Assembly (NCBI GenBank): GCA_022565355.1
Contig: JAIUMU010000003.1
Location: forward strand, 55,989 to 119,988
Direction: 5' to 3'
Length of the DNA: 64,000 nt
From: Idiomarina sp.
Lineage (GTDB): Bacteria > Pseudomonadota > Gammaproteobacteria > Enterobacterales > Alteromonadaceae
A program made the translations under genes and the position numbers. Positions 1 to 8,650 of this stretch are shown here, piece by piece; position 1 is the stretch's first letter, and every line of letters starts with the position of its first letter. Under the pieces are notes generated by a model. It searched no databases. It worked only from the letters and a program-made list of their open reading frames with translations, and had not been told where the DNA came from.

Positions 1-363
1 ATTTACCCGAAGCAAGAAATCGGCATGTGGATGAAACATTGATTGATCTACTTGATAATGCCCTTCGATGTGCTGTTGCGCTAAAATCGGCTCACCGGCA
101 GCTACCTGCCCTATTAAAGGTAAACCAAGATTATCCACCAAAGTGGCATCTTCTTGAATTAGGCGAATACCACGCGACATACCCGGCATCATTTCGATCA
201 TGCCTTTCTTCGCTAAAGCCTTTAAATGCTCTTCTGCTGCATTCGCAGAACGAAAACCTAAACGCTGAGCAATTTCAGCACGCGTTGGTGGCATACCTGT
301 TGCTTCAATATTCGTGCGAATCATATCGAGAATTTGTTGCTGTCTTGGCGTTAACGGACGCAT
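1..363 (-). CDS. lexA: LexA repressor, N-terminal 121 residues (partial)
   Basis: SOS-response repressor and self-cleaving serine protease; the gene runs off the left edge. The visible part starts [15 protein letters not shown], carries the winged-helix DNA-binding domain (about residues 1-65, recognition region near 28-48) and the Ala-Gly self-cleavage site in VAAGEP (A89-G90). The catalytic Ser and Lys lie beyond the window. The ATG at 363 is preceded by AGGTGG. Two LexA boxes and a sigma-70-like promoter lie immediately upstream, so autorepression is expected. It diverges from plsB; in E. coli plsB, dgkA, lexA and dinF are likewise close together. Identification is firm even though the gene is truncated. 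Confidence 0.96.
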   Translation of the reverse strand, partial: MRPLTPRQQQILDMIRTNIEATGMPPTRAEIAQRLGFRSANAAEEHLKALAKKGMIEMMPGMSRGIRLIQEDATLVDNLGLPLIGQVAAGEPILAQQHIEGHYQVDQSMFHPHADFLLRVN

Positions 364-371
364 ATCACCAC

Positions 372-387
372 CTGTTTATTCATACAG
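372..387. promoter_or_regulatory. LexA box 1 (proximal)
   Basis: CTGTTTATTCATACAG matches the gammaproteobacterial SOS-box pattern CTG-N10-CAG exactly. It lies 8 bp upstream of the lexA start codon and 20 bp from the second box, so both sit on the same helical face. Confidence 0.85.
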
Positions 388-391
388 TACA

Positions 392-407
392 CTGTTAGTA
401 TATACAG
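392..407. promoter_or_regulatory. LexA box 2 (distal, overlaps the lexA -10)
   Basis: CTGTTAGTATATACAG is an exact CTG-N10-CAG SOS box with an AT-rich core. It overlaps the inferred -10 element of lexA, which is the expected arrangement for LexA autorepression. It is about 115 bp from the plsB start, so an effect on plsB is possible but not shown. Confidence 0.9.
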
Positions 408-424
408 TAATCCATACAGTGCAA
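397..424 (-). promoter_or_regulatory. lexA promoter
   Basis: On the minus strand TTGCAC (419-424), a 16-bp spacer and TATACT (397-402) form a plausible sigma-70 promoter, with the -10 inside LexA box 2. This is sequence-based inference. Confidence 0.6.
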
Positions 425-521
425 CTTTTTTTGAACAATTTTTGCCAGAGCAGCAACAACCCGTTAAAAATGATATTCTATGCGCAATATATGGGTTGCT
501 TGTTTAGCTGCCGGAGAAGAA

Positions 522-2960
522 ATGAGAACAACATCGTTAATGTATAAATTGATTCGCCTACCTGTAAGTTGGCTCACCAAGGTTTCAGCGATCGCTGACG
601 AACATGAGCAACAGCCCTCGGCGCCAGACCACGTGGTGTACGTAATGCGTAGCCCTTCTGCCACTGATCTTGTGGCGGCACGGAAAGCAGCACACGCTTT
701 ACAGTTACCCGATCCAACCGAGCCGCTATCGCTGAATGGCAAACTTTATGATCGGGTGTTGTATCTGGAAGACCCTAAGCGCAGGTTGGGGCAAACACCA
801 CAAGATGCATTCGTGGAGTTACTCAACGTGCATCAGCAAAACTCGAGCTACAACGTGCATATGTACCCAATAGGTCTTTTCTGGGGCCGTGAACCTGGGC
901 GTGAGCATAATGAAGGCCGCACCATGACCGCGGATATCGAAGTTCCCGGCAAGTTTCGTAAGTTTTGGCTGGTGTTATTTTCTGGCCGCAATATTCTGGC
1001 GCGGGTTTCACGGCCAGTAAGCTTACGCACCATGGCCACGAGCCACGCCAGTGATGTGGAACTTGCCCATAAACTTACCCGTGTTGCTCGTACCCACTTT
1101 GCCCGCCTTCGCTATGCCGTTGCGGGGCCTAAATTACTTGGCCGTGAAGCGATGATTCAAGAGCTGTTGGAATCTTCTGCGATTCGAGCCGCCATTACCG
1201 AAGAAGCTCGAGCGAAAAAAATTACTGAAGAACAAGCGATAAAACGCGCACGTAGTTACTTACACGAAGTTGCCGCTGATTATCGAGAAGGCTTGGTACG
1301 CTTTGGCGATCACTTCCTTACCTGGTTATGGAATAAAATCTACAACGGTATTACCGTTAAAAACGGCGATACCATTCGGAAACTTGCCCAAGATGGCCAC
1401 GAAATTGTTTATGTTCCTTGCCACCGCAGCCACATGGATTACTTATTATTAAGTTATGTAATCTACAAAGAGGGCTTAGTACCGCCGCACATTGCTGCTG
1501 GAGTTAATTTAAACTTCTTCCCGGTAGGCACAATATTTCGCCGCGGCGGCGCATTCTTTTTACGCCGCAGTTTCCGAGGTAATAAACTATATTCCACAGT
1601 ATTTCGTGAATATCTCACCCGATTATTTCGCAAAGGTTATGCGGTTGAATACTTCATGGAAGGTGGCCGCAGCCGCACCGGCAGGCTATTACAGCCGAAA
1701 ACTGGCATGCTCGCGATGACCTTACAAAGCCAACTGCGTGGCGTGAACCGCCCAGTTACATTTGTGCCAGTGTATCTAGGCTACGAACATGTAATGGAAG
1801 TAGCTACTTACCATGGCGAACTTAAGGGCGCGAAAAAAGAGAAAGAATCGGTATTTCAAGTATTCGGAATTCTGCGCAAATTACGCAACTTTGGCCACGG
1901 GTTTGTAACCTTTGGCGAGCCATTGCGGTTATCTGAATATCTGGATAATACTCAGCCGGATTGGCGAGATTCTGTTACCCGTGGGGCTGAAGAACCCGCG
2001 AAACCACGTTGGTTAACGCCAGTTGTGAATGATTTAGCTGATATTATGATGCGCCGCATTAATGACGGCGCAGCGTTGAATAGCATTAACTTAACTGGTT
2101 TAGTGCTGTTAAGTGCTGAACGCCACACATTAACCAAAGAAGAGTTACTTGCGCAAATTCAATGTTACTTAGCGTTGCATCGCGAAGTTCCTTACAGCAA
2201 TGATATCCATGTACCTGAGTGGGAAACGGAAGCGCTGTGGGAACATTTAAGCAAAATGGATAAGCTAGCAATTAGCGAGAATAACGCAGGCTCAGTGGTA
2301 GCGCTTGATCAAGTGCAAGCGGTAACGCTTACCTATTATCGCAACAATATTCTGCATATGTTCATTGTGCCGGCACTGCTCGCGCGTTTTGCCCGCAAAG
2401 GCGGAGAATTCACTGCGGCAGAAGCAACCGAATTTATGCAAAAGGTATTCCCACTGTTGGAAGCCGAGTTGTTTGTTAATCGCCATAGCAGCGAAGTTCC
2501 ACTCTGGATAGCAGCACTTTGCGAAGAATTTGTGCGCCAGCAATGGTTGCTAGAAAAGGATGGGAAGTTCACGATTGTTCGCCGGAATGCCCCAGGTTAC
2601 GTGCAGTTAACCTTACTGGCGAATGCAGCAGAAGAAACCTTGGTTCGCTACGCTATTGTATTTGAGTTATTACAGCAATCGGATGCGCTTTCGCGCAATG
2701 AGCTGGAGCAGTACAGTGAACAGGTAGGTTCGCGCGTAGGAACACGCCATGGTATTGATGCACCTGAATTTTACGATAAGCGCGTGTTTAGTACCTTAGT
2801 AAGTACGCTAAAAGCTGAACGCTACATTCACGTAACGGATGCTGGCGATTTCACCTCTGATGAGCGCACCGCAATTGTTAGTGATGAAATAGATGTACTG
2901 CTAGGTAGCCAAGTGCAGCAAACCATCCGCGATTCCGTGCAGCGCGTGCTTGCAAAATAA
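522..2960 (+). CDS. plsB: Glycerol-3-phosphate 1-O-acyltransferase PlsB
   Basis: Inner-membrane enzyme that acylates sn-glycerol-3-phosphate at position 1, the first step of phospholipid synthesis. The 812-residue product matches the usual PlsB length of about 800. The acyltransferase HX4D motif is HRSHMD (H301-D306), and the EGGRSRTGR block follows. I chose ATG 522 because GGAG lies 5 nt upstream and the product then begins like other PlsB proteins (MYKLIRLPVSWL close to the N-terminus). An in-frame ATG at 480 would add 14 residues and has no good ribosome site; ATG 540 is also possible. Transcribed divergently from lexA and ended by a strong hairpin. Confidence 0.95.
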   Translation: MRTTSLMYKLIRLPVSWLTKVSAIADEHEQQPSAPDHVVYVMRSPSATDLVAARKAAHALQLPDPTEPLSLNGKLYDRVLYLEDPKRRLGQTPQDAFVELLNVHQQNSSYNVHMYPIGLFWGREPGREHNEGRTMTADIEVPGKFRKFWLVLFSGRNILARVSRPVSLRTMATSHASDVELAHKLTRVARTHFARLRYAVAGPKLLGREAMIQELLESSAIRAAITEEARAKKITEEQAIKRARSYLHEVAADYREGLVRFGDHFLTWLWNKIYNGITVKNGDTIRKLAQDGHEIVYVPCHRSHMDYLLLSYVIYKEGLVPPHIAAGVNLNFFPVGTIFRRGGAFFLRRSFRGNKLYSTVFREYLTRLFRKGYAVEYFMEGGRSRTGRLLQPKTGMLAMTLQSQLRGVNRPVTFVPVYLGYEHVMEVATYHGELKGAKKEKESVFQVFGILRKLRNFGHGFVTFGEPLRLSEYLDNTQPDWRDSVTRGAEEPAKPRWLTPVVNDLADIMMRRINDGAALNSINLTGLVLLSAERHTLTKEELLAQIQCYLALHREVPYSNDIHVPEWETEALWEHLSKMDKLAISENNAGSVVALDQVQAVTLTYYRNNILHMFIVPALLARFARKGGEFTAAEATEFMQKVFPLLEAELFVNRHSSEVPLWIAALCEEFVRQQWLLEKDGKFTIVRRNAPGYVQLTLLANAAEETLVRYAIVFELLQQSDALSRNELEQYSEQVGSRVGTRHGIDAPEFYDKRVFSTLVSTLKAERYIHVTDAGDFTSDERTAIVSDEIDVLLGSQVQQTIRDSVQRVLAK

Positions 2961-2982
2961 CAATTGCCGTTCGCGCCAACAT

Positions 2983-3011
2983 AAAAAGGGCTCCTTAAGG
3001 AGCCCTTTTTT
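2983..3011. terminator. Bidirectional rho-independent terminator
   Basis: A perfect inverted repeat AAAAAGGGCTCC / GGAGCCCTTTTT lies between the convergent plsB and deacetylase genes, with A-tract and T-tract on opposite sides, so it can end both transcripts. Confidence 0.9.
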
Positions 3012-3026
3012 GTGGAGCTGAGCGTA

Positions 3027-4145
3027 TTAATCTGGCCACGAACCTTGTGCATCGGGGCGAATCCACTGAATAGAATACCAATAGAAACGGCCCGGTTTTG
3101 CGCGGCTTGGTGCTGTGCAGTTATACCTGCCTCGGCCAATACCCAATGGCTCGGTAGCCTGAATAGTAAAGGTATGATCATCCTGCCAATTCGGGCTATG
3201 CGGTTGGCCGCCAATAAAGCAATTTACCTGGTTGCGATGAAAATCACTGGTATCAACGGTTAGGGTGAGTTCAGGCTGGGTTTCATCGTGGCGTAATAAT
3301 GTGTCGCGATACTGCACATCCTTCACCGGTAACGATAGTGCCGCCATTTTCGTACCCAAGGTGTTCAAGTTTGCATACATGCCTGCTGCCGCAAAACGTG
3401 GAATTGCGCGCATATCACTGGTGGCCCCAAAACCACCGGAATGCTGGCCGAACCCAATAAAGCCCAGCTCGGTAACCAGATCCGCTAGCTTGTTATCGTA
3501 CTCACCGTATGGATAAGCAAATAATTTATAACTTACGCCTACTTCATCTTCTATTTTAGCTTCGGCCGCAAGAATGTTTTCGCGCATCCGCCGCAGCCAC
3601 GCCCGTTCACTTTCCCCTGCTACTCGCCGAGGCATGTGCGAATGATCGGTAGAATGGTTAGCAATTACTACCCCCGCTTCATGCAATTCACGCACCTGAT
3701 CCCAACTCATATAACGACCCGCTGTTTGGCCAACCGGATCTGTAGTTACAAATAAGGTCCAAGGCACACCAAACTCTTTTAATACCGGCCAGCCATTGGT
3801 AAAAATATTCTGATAAGCATCATCAAAGGTAATGACTACTGATTTCTCGGGAATCTCTTTTTCGCCTTTCGCAGCAGCAATCGCATCGCGAATATCAATT
3901 ACGGTAAAATCGTTATCACGTAAATACTGTAAGTGACCGCGTAACTCATCTGCCGTTACACTGGTAACTCGTGGTGTTGTATCGCTCACATGGTGATATA
4001 GCAAAATAGAGGCATGCGCCTCATTCGCTACGTTCGCTTCACTTGCTTCACTTGCCGTTGTTGCAGTAGCACTATTTGAGCTCGGTGAACAACCCAGTAA
4101 GGCGCCAAAAAGTGTTAGCATTAGCGCATATTTTTTTAATCGCAT
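3027..4145 (-). CDS. Polysaccharide deacetylase family lipoprotein
   Basis: Predicted secreted lipoprotein (lipobox LLGC, Cys19) of 372 residues with a NodB-homology deacetylase domain. Seen in the protein: ILLYHHV at about 47-53, the metal/catalytic TFDD motif at 106-109, and HSTDHSH at 164-170 (the H-x3-x2-H metal site). The ILLYHHV and TADELRGHL features recall PgaB/IcaB-type N-deacetylases acting on poly-N-acetylglucosamine, but there is no pga operon here, so the substrate is unknown. A C-terminal stretch of about 110 residues after the NodB core has no family I recognise. The start codon has GGAG upstream, in a palindrome shared with dinF. Confidence 0.85.
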   Translation of the reverse strand: MRLKKYALMLTLFGALLGCSPSSNSATATTASEASEANVANEAHASILLYHHVSDTTPRVTSVTADELRGHLQYLRDNDFTVIDIRDAIAAAKGEKEIPEKSVVITFDDAYQNIFTNGWPVLKEFGVPWTLFVTTDPVGQTAGRYMSWDQVRELHEAGVVIANHSTDHSHMPRRVAGESERAWLRRMRENILAAEAKIEDEVGVSYKLFAYPYGEYDNKLADLVTELGFIGFGQHSGGFGATSDMRAIPRFAAAGMYANLNTLGTKMAALSLPVKDVQYRDTLLRHDETQPELTLTVDTSDFHRNQVNCFIGGQPHSPNWQDDHTFTIQATEPLGIGRGRYNCTAPSRAKPGRFYWYSIQWIRPDAQGSWPD

Positions 4146-4152
4146 TACTTAT

Positions 4153-4160
4153 CTCCGGAG
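4153..4160. promoter_or_regulatory. Palindromic Shine-Dalgarno shared by two divergent genes
   Basis: CTCCGGAG is its own reverse complement. It gives GGAG about 7 nt upstream of the deacetylase ATG (4145, minus) and 8 nt upstream of the dinF ATG (4169, plus). The start codons are only 23 bp apart, so each gene's promoter must lie inside the other gene's coding region or the two are transcribed from further away. Confidence 0.6.
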
Positions 4161-4168
4161 TGTAATTA

Positions 4169-5521
4169 ATGTCTGCTGGCTCGCGATCGTCATTTCGATT
4201 GGTATTCCCAAAGCGTGATCACAAAATGGTATTTGCCATTGCCTTACCGATGATCATCTCCAATATCGCAGCCCCAATGCTTGGCCTTGTTGATACCGCG
4301 ATTATCGGCCATTTGCCCGATGCTATTTATCTAAGCGCCGTTGCCTTGGGCGCCATGGTACTTAGCTTTATCTATCTACTCGCCGTATTTTTACGAATGT
4401 CGACTACTGCGGTAATTGCACATGCCTACGGCGCGGAAAATATCACTGAGCAGCAACAACACTTTATTCACGGTGTGGTGTTTGCGGTAGTAATTGGCAT
4501 CGCTATCATTCTTGTCTCGCCACTGTTCGCCCCACTACTCAGTTCTATCTTAGCAATTGATGGCGAGCTATTACAGCTTACCAACACCTACATTCAAATT
4601 CGAGTATGGGCAGCACCTGCAGCATTGATCAACTTAGTGGTGCTAGGCGTTTTGCTCGGCCGCCAACAAGCACGTGCCGCCATGATGCTGGTTATTTTCA
4701 CCAACGCCGTGAACGTTATCGCTGATGTGATTCTGATTATTGGCCTGGGAATGAACGTTGCGGGCGCTGCCTGGGCCTCGTTTGGTGCCGAATGGAGCAC
4801 TGCCATTATTGGCTTACTGATAGTTAGCAAAGCGTTACGGTTAACGCGTTTCCCAATGCCGCAATGGCAAAATATGCGGGCGCTGCTGAATATGAACCGT
4901 GATATTTTTATTCGCTCGCTAGCGTTGCAGCTATGTATCGCTATGATGACCGGCTACGCCAGCTACTATGGCGCCCCAGTGGTAGCCGCCAATGCAGTAT
5001 TAATGCAGTTCTTAGTACTTATTTCTTTAGGGCTCGATGGCATTGCCTATTCGGTAGAAGCGCTAATCGGGCAAGCAAAAGGACAAAAGAATTCCGAGCG
5101 CATAAGGCGCTGGTATCAGCTCGGTTTACTCTGGTCAATTCTATTTGCCACGGTTTATGCGGCAATATTCTGGCTATTTGGCCATACCATTGTGCGCCTG
5201 ATTACCAACATACCAGAGGTAATCAACACCGCCAGTATCTACCTGCCGTGGCTCATCATACTGCCCCTCATCGCGCATTGGAGCTATTTCTTTGATGGTG
5301 TTTTTATCGGTCTTGGCGCGAGTAAAGCGATGCGGAATACCATGCTGATAGCCGCCTTTGGTATTTTCTTCCCGGTATGGGCGATTACCAATTTCATTCC
5401 TGCCTTTGCCACTCTTGGCAATCACAGTTTATGGCTCGCATTATGCTGCTTTATGGCTGCTCGAGGGCTTGGGCAATGGCTCTGGTTACGCAAAAGTAGC
5501 TACATGCAAGCGCAATTGTAG
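4169..5521 (+). CDS. dinF: MATE-family efflux transporter, DinF type
   Basis: Multidrug/toxic-compound extrusion transporter of the DinF branch, about twelve membrane segments in 450 residues. The N-terminal PMIISNIAAPMLGLVDTAIIGHL block is the typical MATE helix-1 region, and LGRQQARAAMML matches the DinF group. It would export cationic or oxidised compounds by H+ or Na+ antiport at the inner membrane. In E. coli dinF is the second gene of the lexA operon; here it is near lexA but on the other strand, separated by plsB and the deacetylase, and I find no LexA box ahead of it. SOS control is therefore unlikely. Confidence 0.88.
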   Translation: MSAGSRSSFRLVFPKRDHKMVFAIALPMIISNIAAPMLGLVDTAIIGHLPDAIYLSAVALGAMVLSFIYLLAVFLRMSTTAVIAHAYGAENITEQQQHFIHGVVFAVVIGIAIILVSPLFAPLLSSILAIDGELLQLTNTYIQIRVWAAPAALINLVVLGVLLGRQQARAAMMLVIFTNAVNVIADVILIIGLGMNVAGAAWASFGAEWSTAIIGLLIVSKALRLTRFPMPQWQNMRALLNMNRDIFIRSLALQLCIAMMTGYASYYGAPVVAANAVLMQFLVLISLGLDGIAYSVEALIGQAKGQKNSERIRRWYQLGLLWSILFATVYAAIFWLFGHTIVRLITNIPEVINTASIYLPWLIILPLIAHWSYFFDGVFIGLGASKAMRNTMLIAAFGIFFPVWAITNFIPAFATLGNHSLWLALCCFMAARGLGQWLWLRKSSYMQAQL

Positions 5522-5548
5522 AACAACGCAAAGTTAGAAAGACACTAT

Positions 5549-5581
5549 AAAAAAGCCGCCCTCACATTACGTGAGGGCGGC
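5549..5581 (-). terminator. Rho-independent terminator for the DUF4397 gene
   Basis: An 11-bp stem GCCGCCCTCAC / GTGAGGGCGGC with a 5-nt loop is followed on the minus strand by a run of T (AAAAAA at 5549-5554 on the plus strand). Its orientation fits the leftward gene; the plus side lacks a T-tract. Confidence 0.85.
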
Positions 5582-5612
5582 GAAGGCAATACTACTTTTT
5601 TGCCCAGGGGAA

Positions 5613-7022
5613 TTACATTTCTTCTGCTACAAAATCATCCATCAAGATGAGCTGCGGTAATAAGCCACCGCCGTCAGCATCTACAGCAATAGCGGTATAT
5701 AAACCACCACCTGCCAAATCAAGCAAGATTGGGCCGATTGCTGCGTCTTTTGTACCCGCTAATGTAACGGTTACATAGTATTCGCCAGGCAATAGCGCCA
5801 CGTTACCCGTTGCTTGAATATCACTTGCATCGAAATCTACATCAGCAAACGCTGGGGTAGCTTCACTAATATCATCGGTGGCAGTTACATAAATATCTAC
5901 CGGGCCTGCTGCTGGCGAAGCATGTACAATACGTACTTGCGCTGCAGTAGCGATACGGCGATTAAAATCTTGTAACACCGCCGGCATAATAGTGCCTTCG
6001 GTTAATTCGCCTACTGCTAACACACTGTATTGAGCTGCGTTTTCTAACGCCACGTCTGCATCGATAACTGTAGTATCGGTACCTGTAGCATTAACTTTAA
6101 AGTTGTATTCATCAGCAGCTAAATTAATGTAATCAGAGAACGCTAAAAACGGCACATCTGTTAGTGCAACGCCATCGTTCACTAATACATCTACATTTGG
6201 CGCATCAGCTACCGCATGTACTACCCGTACATCAGCACCTGCATCTACCGAGTGCACTACGAACGAACCTTCACCGTCAGCGATTAATAAAGCAATCGGA
6301 CGATCTGTGTTGTTCGCGCCAACACTTGGGGTAGCCGTTACAAACAAATCAGCACCCGCTGGTAGTGATAGTTCACCTGAATTAAATACCACTGCTTCAG
6401 GGTCACCTGCTACCGTAATACGTACTTGGTAATCACCCGCTGGCACTTCAACCTGCGGAGTGTAATCTTGATACGCTAATGTAGCTGTTGGCTGAGCAGC
6501 ACTTAGATCAGCATCAAGCTCGGTTACAAATACATCTACGGTTAAATCAACTGGAACACCGTGCAGTACCTGTAAACGCACATTACCATCGCTTACATCA
6601 GAGATTTCATTGGTAATAATAAATGGTTCAAGTGTTTCACCTGCCACTGAACCTAGGGCAAACACGTCATAGCGCGTGTCAGCATCAAACTCGATGTCGA
6701 GAGGTCCAATTACAGTTGCCGTAGAACCGTCGGCAAGAATTGCATCAACACCAACTGCATATTCGCCTTCCTCAACAGTAGCGATACCAGATGATACTTG
6801 ATAATCTACGTCTTCAAGGAAGTTATCGCCGTTCACTGTGATGTTCACCATTGGTGCGTCTGCAGCAGCATGATGCACACGCAGCTCGAATTCACCTAAT
6901 GGTGGGGGTGGCGGAGTTGGCGGGTTTGGGGTACCGATTTCTGGGGAGCTTGAACTACTAAAACAGCCCGATAGGGCTAGTGCCAAAGCAGAAACACTTA
7001 ATGTTTTTGTGATCCTGTTCAT
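5613..7022 (-). CDS. DUF4397 repeat lipoprotein
   Basis: Predicted outer-membrane or periplasmic lipoprotein of 469 residues. It has a lipobox LSGC (Cys20), a Ser-rich then Pro-rich tether (about residues 21-40), and four DUF4397-like beta-domains recognisable by their openings: LRVHHAAADAP, LQVLHGVPVDL, VRVVHAVADAP and VRIVHASPAAG. DUF4397 domains are found in surface and secreted proteins of unknown function. I chose ATG 7022 because GAGGA lies just upstream and the signal peptide then begins normally; an upstream in-frame start (7079) would add 19 unlikely residues. A strong terminator follows. Confidence 0.85.
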   Translation of the reverse strand: MNRITKTLSVSALALALSGCFSSSSSPEIGTPNPPTPPPPPLGEFELRVHHAAADAPMVNITVNGDNFLEDVDYQVSSGIATVEEGEYAVGVDAILADGSTATVIGPLDIEFDADTRYDVFALGSVAGETLEPFIITNEISDVSDGNVRLQVLHGVPVDLTVDVFVTELDADLSAAQPTATLAYQDYTPQVEVPAGDYQVRITVAGDPEAVVFNSGELSLPAGADLFVTATPSVGANNTDRPIALLIADGEGSFVVHSVDAGADVRVVHAVADAPNVDVLVNDGVALTDVPFLAFSDYINLAADEYNFKVNATGTDTTVIDADVALENAAQYSVLAVGELTEGTIMPAVLQDFNRRIATAAQVRIVHASPAAGPVDIYVTATDDISEATPAFADVDFDASDIQATGNVALLPGEYYVTVTLAGTKDAAIGPILLDLAGGGLYTAIAVDADGGGLLPQLILMDDFVAEEM

Positions 7023-7140
7023 AATGTTTTCCTCGTTTAGTTTAACTAAGCAACGATTACTCGTTTTGGTTGTCAGCAACGATCAAATACGTGAGGATTA
7101 TTTGAACAGGATCACATTTCTCTAACATGAGTAAATAAAT

Positions 7141-7836
7141 ATGCTCAAACCTGTTCTCATTTTTTTCGCTGGTGCATTGCTCATGCTTTTATTTTTGGGA
7201 GCTGTAGAGCGGCCTATTAAGGATTTTCTAGGCAATGTAAAGTTTACAAAAAATGTTACTGAACAGGAAAAATCAGTTTCTGAGCAAAGCATTATTGTGC
7301 GAAGCGAAGATAAAACACCTATCCAGAGCTCCCCTATTGCACCCGAAGAGCATGCCCTCGCAGAATATGAACAGGCAGGAGCAGAACATCACCTAAGCGC
7401 CGCACCGAGCAGTGATATTCAGGAATTGGAGGCTGCAGAGCAACGCGTAGCGGATCAAATTAGTGTATTACTCGCAGAAGAGCCGAGCTTACATAGCATT
7501 ATTGAAACCAATATAGCGTTGCTAGGGGAAGTGAGTGGCTCAGCGGCATTTTTGAATCATCAAGCGCTATTACGCTTGATCAACCAAACTGAACAGATTC
7601 AGCCGATGTCGATTGTATGTTCAAACAACCTTTGCAATATTTTGATTTACGGTGCCGATGAAGCACAAGCTGCTCGTTTTTCCGAACACCTTCTTCATGA
7701 ACAAGCAGCCGTGGCAATAGTGGATGGATCATATCGATTATTTACTGAGGCTGAGCACAACTTCTCTCATATTGTTTTAGAAACAACTGCAATGCCCATA
7801 AATAGAAACGCGCCACCGAGAAATCCCCCCGAGTAG
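7141..7836 (+). CDS. Orphan protein with an N-terminal membrane anchor
   Basis: I do not recognise this 231-residue protein. A single hydrophobic segment (about residues 3-22) should anchor it in the inner membrane with the rest in the periplasm. Residues 35-100 are polar, Glu/Ala-rich and probably disordered. The remainder is mixed and contains two cysteines in a CSNNLC motif (about residues 160-165), possibly a disulfide. The start has no clear Shine-Dalgarno sequence. It diverges from the DUF4397 gene and converges on nfuA. Expression and function are unknown. Confidence 0.6.
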   Translation: MLKPVLIFFAGALLMLLFLGAVERPIKDFLGNVKFTKNVTEQEKSVSEQSIIVRSEDKTPIQSSPIAPEEHALAEYEQAGAEHHLSAAPSSDIQELEAAEQRVADQISVLLAEEPSLHSIIETNIALLGEVSGSAAFLNHQALLRLINQTEQIQPMSIVCSNNLCNILIYGADEAQAARFSEHLLHEQAAVAIVDGSYRLFTEAEHNFSHIVLETTAMPINRNAPPRNPPE

Positions 7837-7846
7837 CGCGTTCATT

Positions 7847-7862
7847 CCATTCTTTTGAATGG
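7847..7862 (+). terminator. Weak hairpin after the orphan gene
   Basis: CCATTC-TTTT-GAATGG forms a 6-bp stem with a T-rich loop, 10 nt past the stop codon at 7836. Only a short CTTTAA follows, so termination would be weak. Confidence 0.35.
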
Positions 7863-7864
7863 CT

Positions 7865-7931
7865 TTAAGATGTGTTCGTTATTTATTCTGCATCTGCACG
7901 GCGAACAATATTCGCTCGAGGCACATCTTAA
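7865..7931. repeat. Nested inverted repeat at the nfuA 3' end
   Basis: TTAAGATGTG (7865-7874) and CACATCTTAA (7922-7931) form a perfect 10-bp outer stem that includes the nfuA stop codon. GCGAA-CAATA-TTCGC (7901-7915) forms a small inner hairpin. No T-tract follows, so this is a structured 3' region rather than a standard terminator. Confidence 0.5.
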
Positions 7932-8506
7932 TAGTAAGAGTGTTCACCACGGCTATGTTCGGTGATATCACGCACGCCATTTAGCTCGCCTGGGAACAGC
8001 TCAAGCAATTGCTTTTCAATGCCTTCCTTCAAGGTTACATCTACCATTGAACAACCATTACAACCGCCACCGAACTGCAAAATTGCGATGCCATCATCCG
8101 TGATTTCAGAAATCATCACTTGCCCACCATGGCTAGCAAGTTGCGGGTTAACCTTTGATTGAATTACATAATCTACCCGTTCGATTAACGGGGCATCATC
8201 GGCTACCGCTTGCGCTTTCGCATTCGGAGCCTTTAAGGTGAGCTGAGAACCCAGTTCCTGCTCAACAAAATCGATTTCCGCTGCTTCTAAAAATGGCGCA
8301 CTTTCAGCATCTACCACGGCATCAAAACCCGCAAAATTAAGGCGGATATCCGTGTCTTCAACAGAATCTTGGGGAGCATAAGATACTCCGCACTCTGCAT
8401 TTGGCCGGCCAGGGTTTACTACAAACACGCGAATGTTTGTGCCTTCCTCTTGTCGACTTAGCAACTCACGGAAATGAGTTTGTGCAGATTCTGAAATTGT
8501 AATCAT
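7928..8506 (-). CDS. nfuA: Fe/S biogenesis protein NfuA
   Basis: Fe-S cluster carrier that delivers [4Fe-4S] clusters to apo-enzymes, especially under oxidative stress or iron limitation. It has the degenerate A-type N-terminal domain ([22 protein letters not shown]) and the C-terminal Nfu domain with [11 protein letters not shown], where Cys149 and Cys152 bind the cluster. At 192 residues it matches the E. coli protein. I chose ATG 8506, with AGAAGG upstream; a GTG three codons earlier is less likely by homology. In E. coli nfuA is next to comF and bioH; here about 5.7 kb of other genes lie between them. Confidence 0.96.
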   Translation of the reverse strand: MITISESAQTHFRELLSRQEEGTNIRVFVVNPGRPNAECGVSYAPQDSVEDTDIRLNFAGFDAVVDAESAPFLEAAEIDFVEQELGSQLTLKAPNAKAQAVADDAPLIERVDYVIQSKVNPQLASHGGQVMISEITDDGIAILQFGGGCNGCSMVDVTLKEGIEKQLLELFPGELNGVRDITEHSRGEHSYY

Positions 8507-8650
8507 GCCTACCACCTTCTAAATTTTACATACCTGAGTATTTCAGTAGGGTTTATTCTATCGCATCAGAGCTGCATTGCATAGTAACTCTATTGGCTGA
8601 TGAACAAAGATTTGCTAGCTTGATGCAATCGGAAATTTAGGAGCACAACG

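Noticed and set aside
4146..4168. LexA box ahead of dinF
   Set aside because: No CTG-N10-CAG is present in the 23 bp between the start codons, so SOS control of dinF is not supported.
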